A DNA stretch of 7,101 nucleotides from Acetobacteraceae bacterium (GTDB taxonomy: Bacteria > Pseudomonadota > Alphaproteobacteria > Acetobacterales > Acetobacteraceae): the NCBI GenBank assembly GCA_019689515.1, contig JADGHI010000189.1, positions 1-7,101 on the forward strand, read 5' to 3'. Below, piece after piece: positions 6,226 through 7,101 of the stretch (position 1 is the stretch's first letter; each line of letters starts with the position of its first letter). The notes beneath the pieces are model-generated. The model did not search any database. It was not told the DNA's origin and worked only from the letters and a program-made list of their open reading frames with translations. Made by a program: the position numbers and the translations under genes.

Positions 6226-7101
<876 letters not shown>

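Overview
The window is a GC-rich, densely coding stretch of bacterial chromosome with strong G/C preference at third codon positions. An ornithine-lipid type acyltransferase, an orphan Bug-type solute receptor with a twin-arginine signal, and an ADP-forming acyl-CoA ligase together suggest a high-GC alphaproteobacterium. An Acetobacteraceae/Rhodospirillales member (Roseomonas-like) is my best guess. This is inferred from gene content and composition, not from any search.

Layout from left to right. A plus-strand OlsB-like N-acyltransferase (52-954) makes the lyso precursor of ornithine lipids; its true start is uncertain because the frame stays open to the left edge. A 90-bp gap follows, with a candidate promoter and a strong ribosome binding site. 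Next comes a tight plus-strand trio: an iron-containing alcohol dehydrogenase/maleylacetate reductase-like enzyme (1045-2214), a fused ADP-forming acyl-CoA ligase (2233-4383) and an exported TctC/Bug-family receptor (4418-5419). The gaps within the trio are only 18 and 34 bp, so they are probably one transcript. A 131-bp convergent intergenic region with GC-rich palindromes separates them from two minus-strand genes. These are a small secreted protein of unknown function (5551-6105) and, upstream of it, the C-terminal 291 residues of argininosuccinate synthase argG (6226-7101), which runs off the right edge.

The trio reads as a small catabolic cassette. The receptor would capture an organic acid in the periplasm, the dehydrogenase/reductase would act on it or on a derived intermediate, and the ligase would convert a carboxylic acid to its CoA thioester. 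One specific but speculative possibility is reduction of a maleylacetate-like compound to a 3-oxo-dicarboxylate followed by CoA activation. No membrane transporter, regulator or ring-cleavage gene lies in the window to fix the substrate.

I see no mobile elements, CRISPR arrays, tRNA or rRNA genes, and no convincing evidence of a wholly new system. The points most worth a second look are an arginine where the dehydrogenase superfamily normally has its first metal-binding aspartate, the uncharacterised trio itself, and the two-cysteine secreted protein behind argG.
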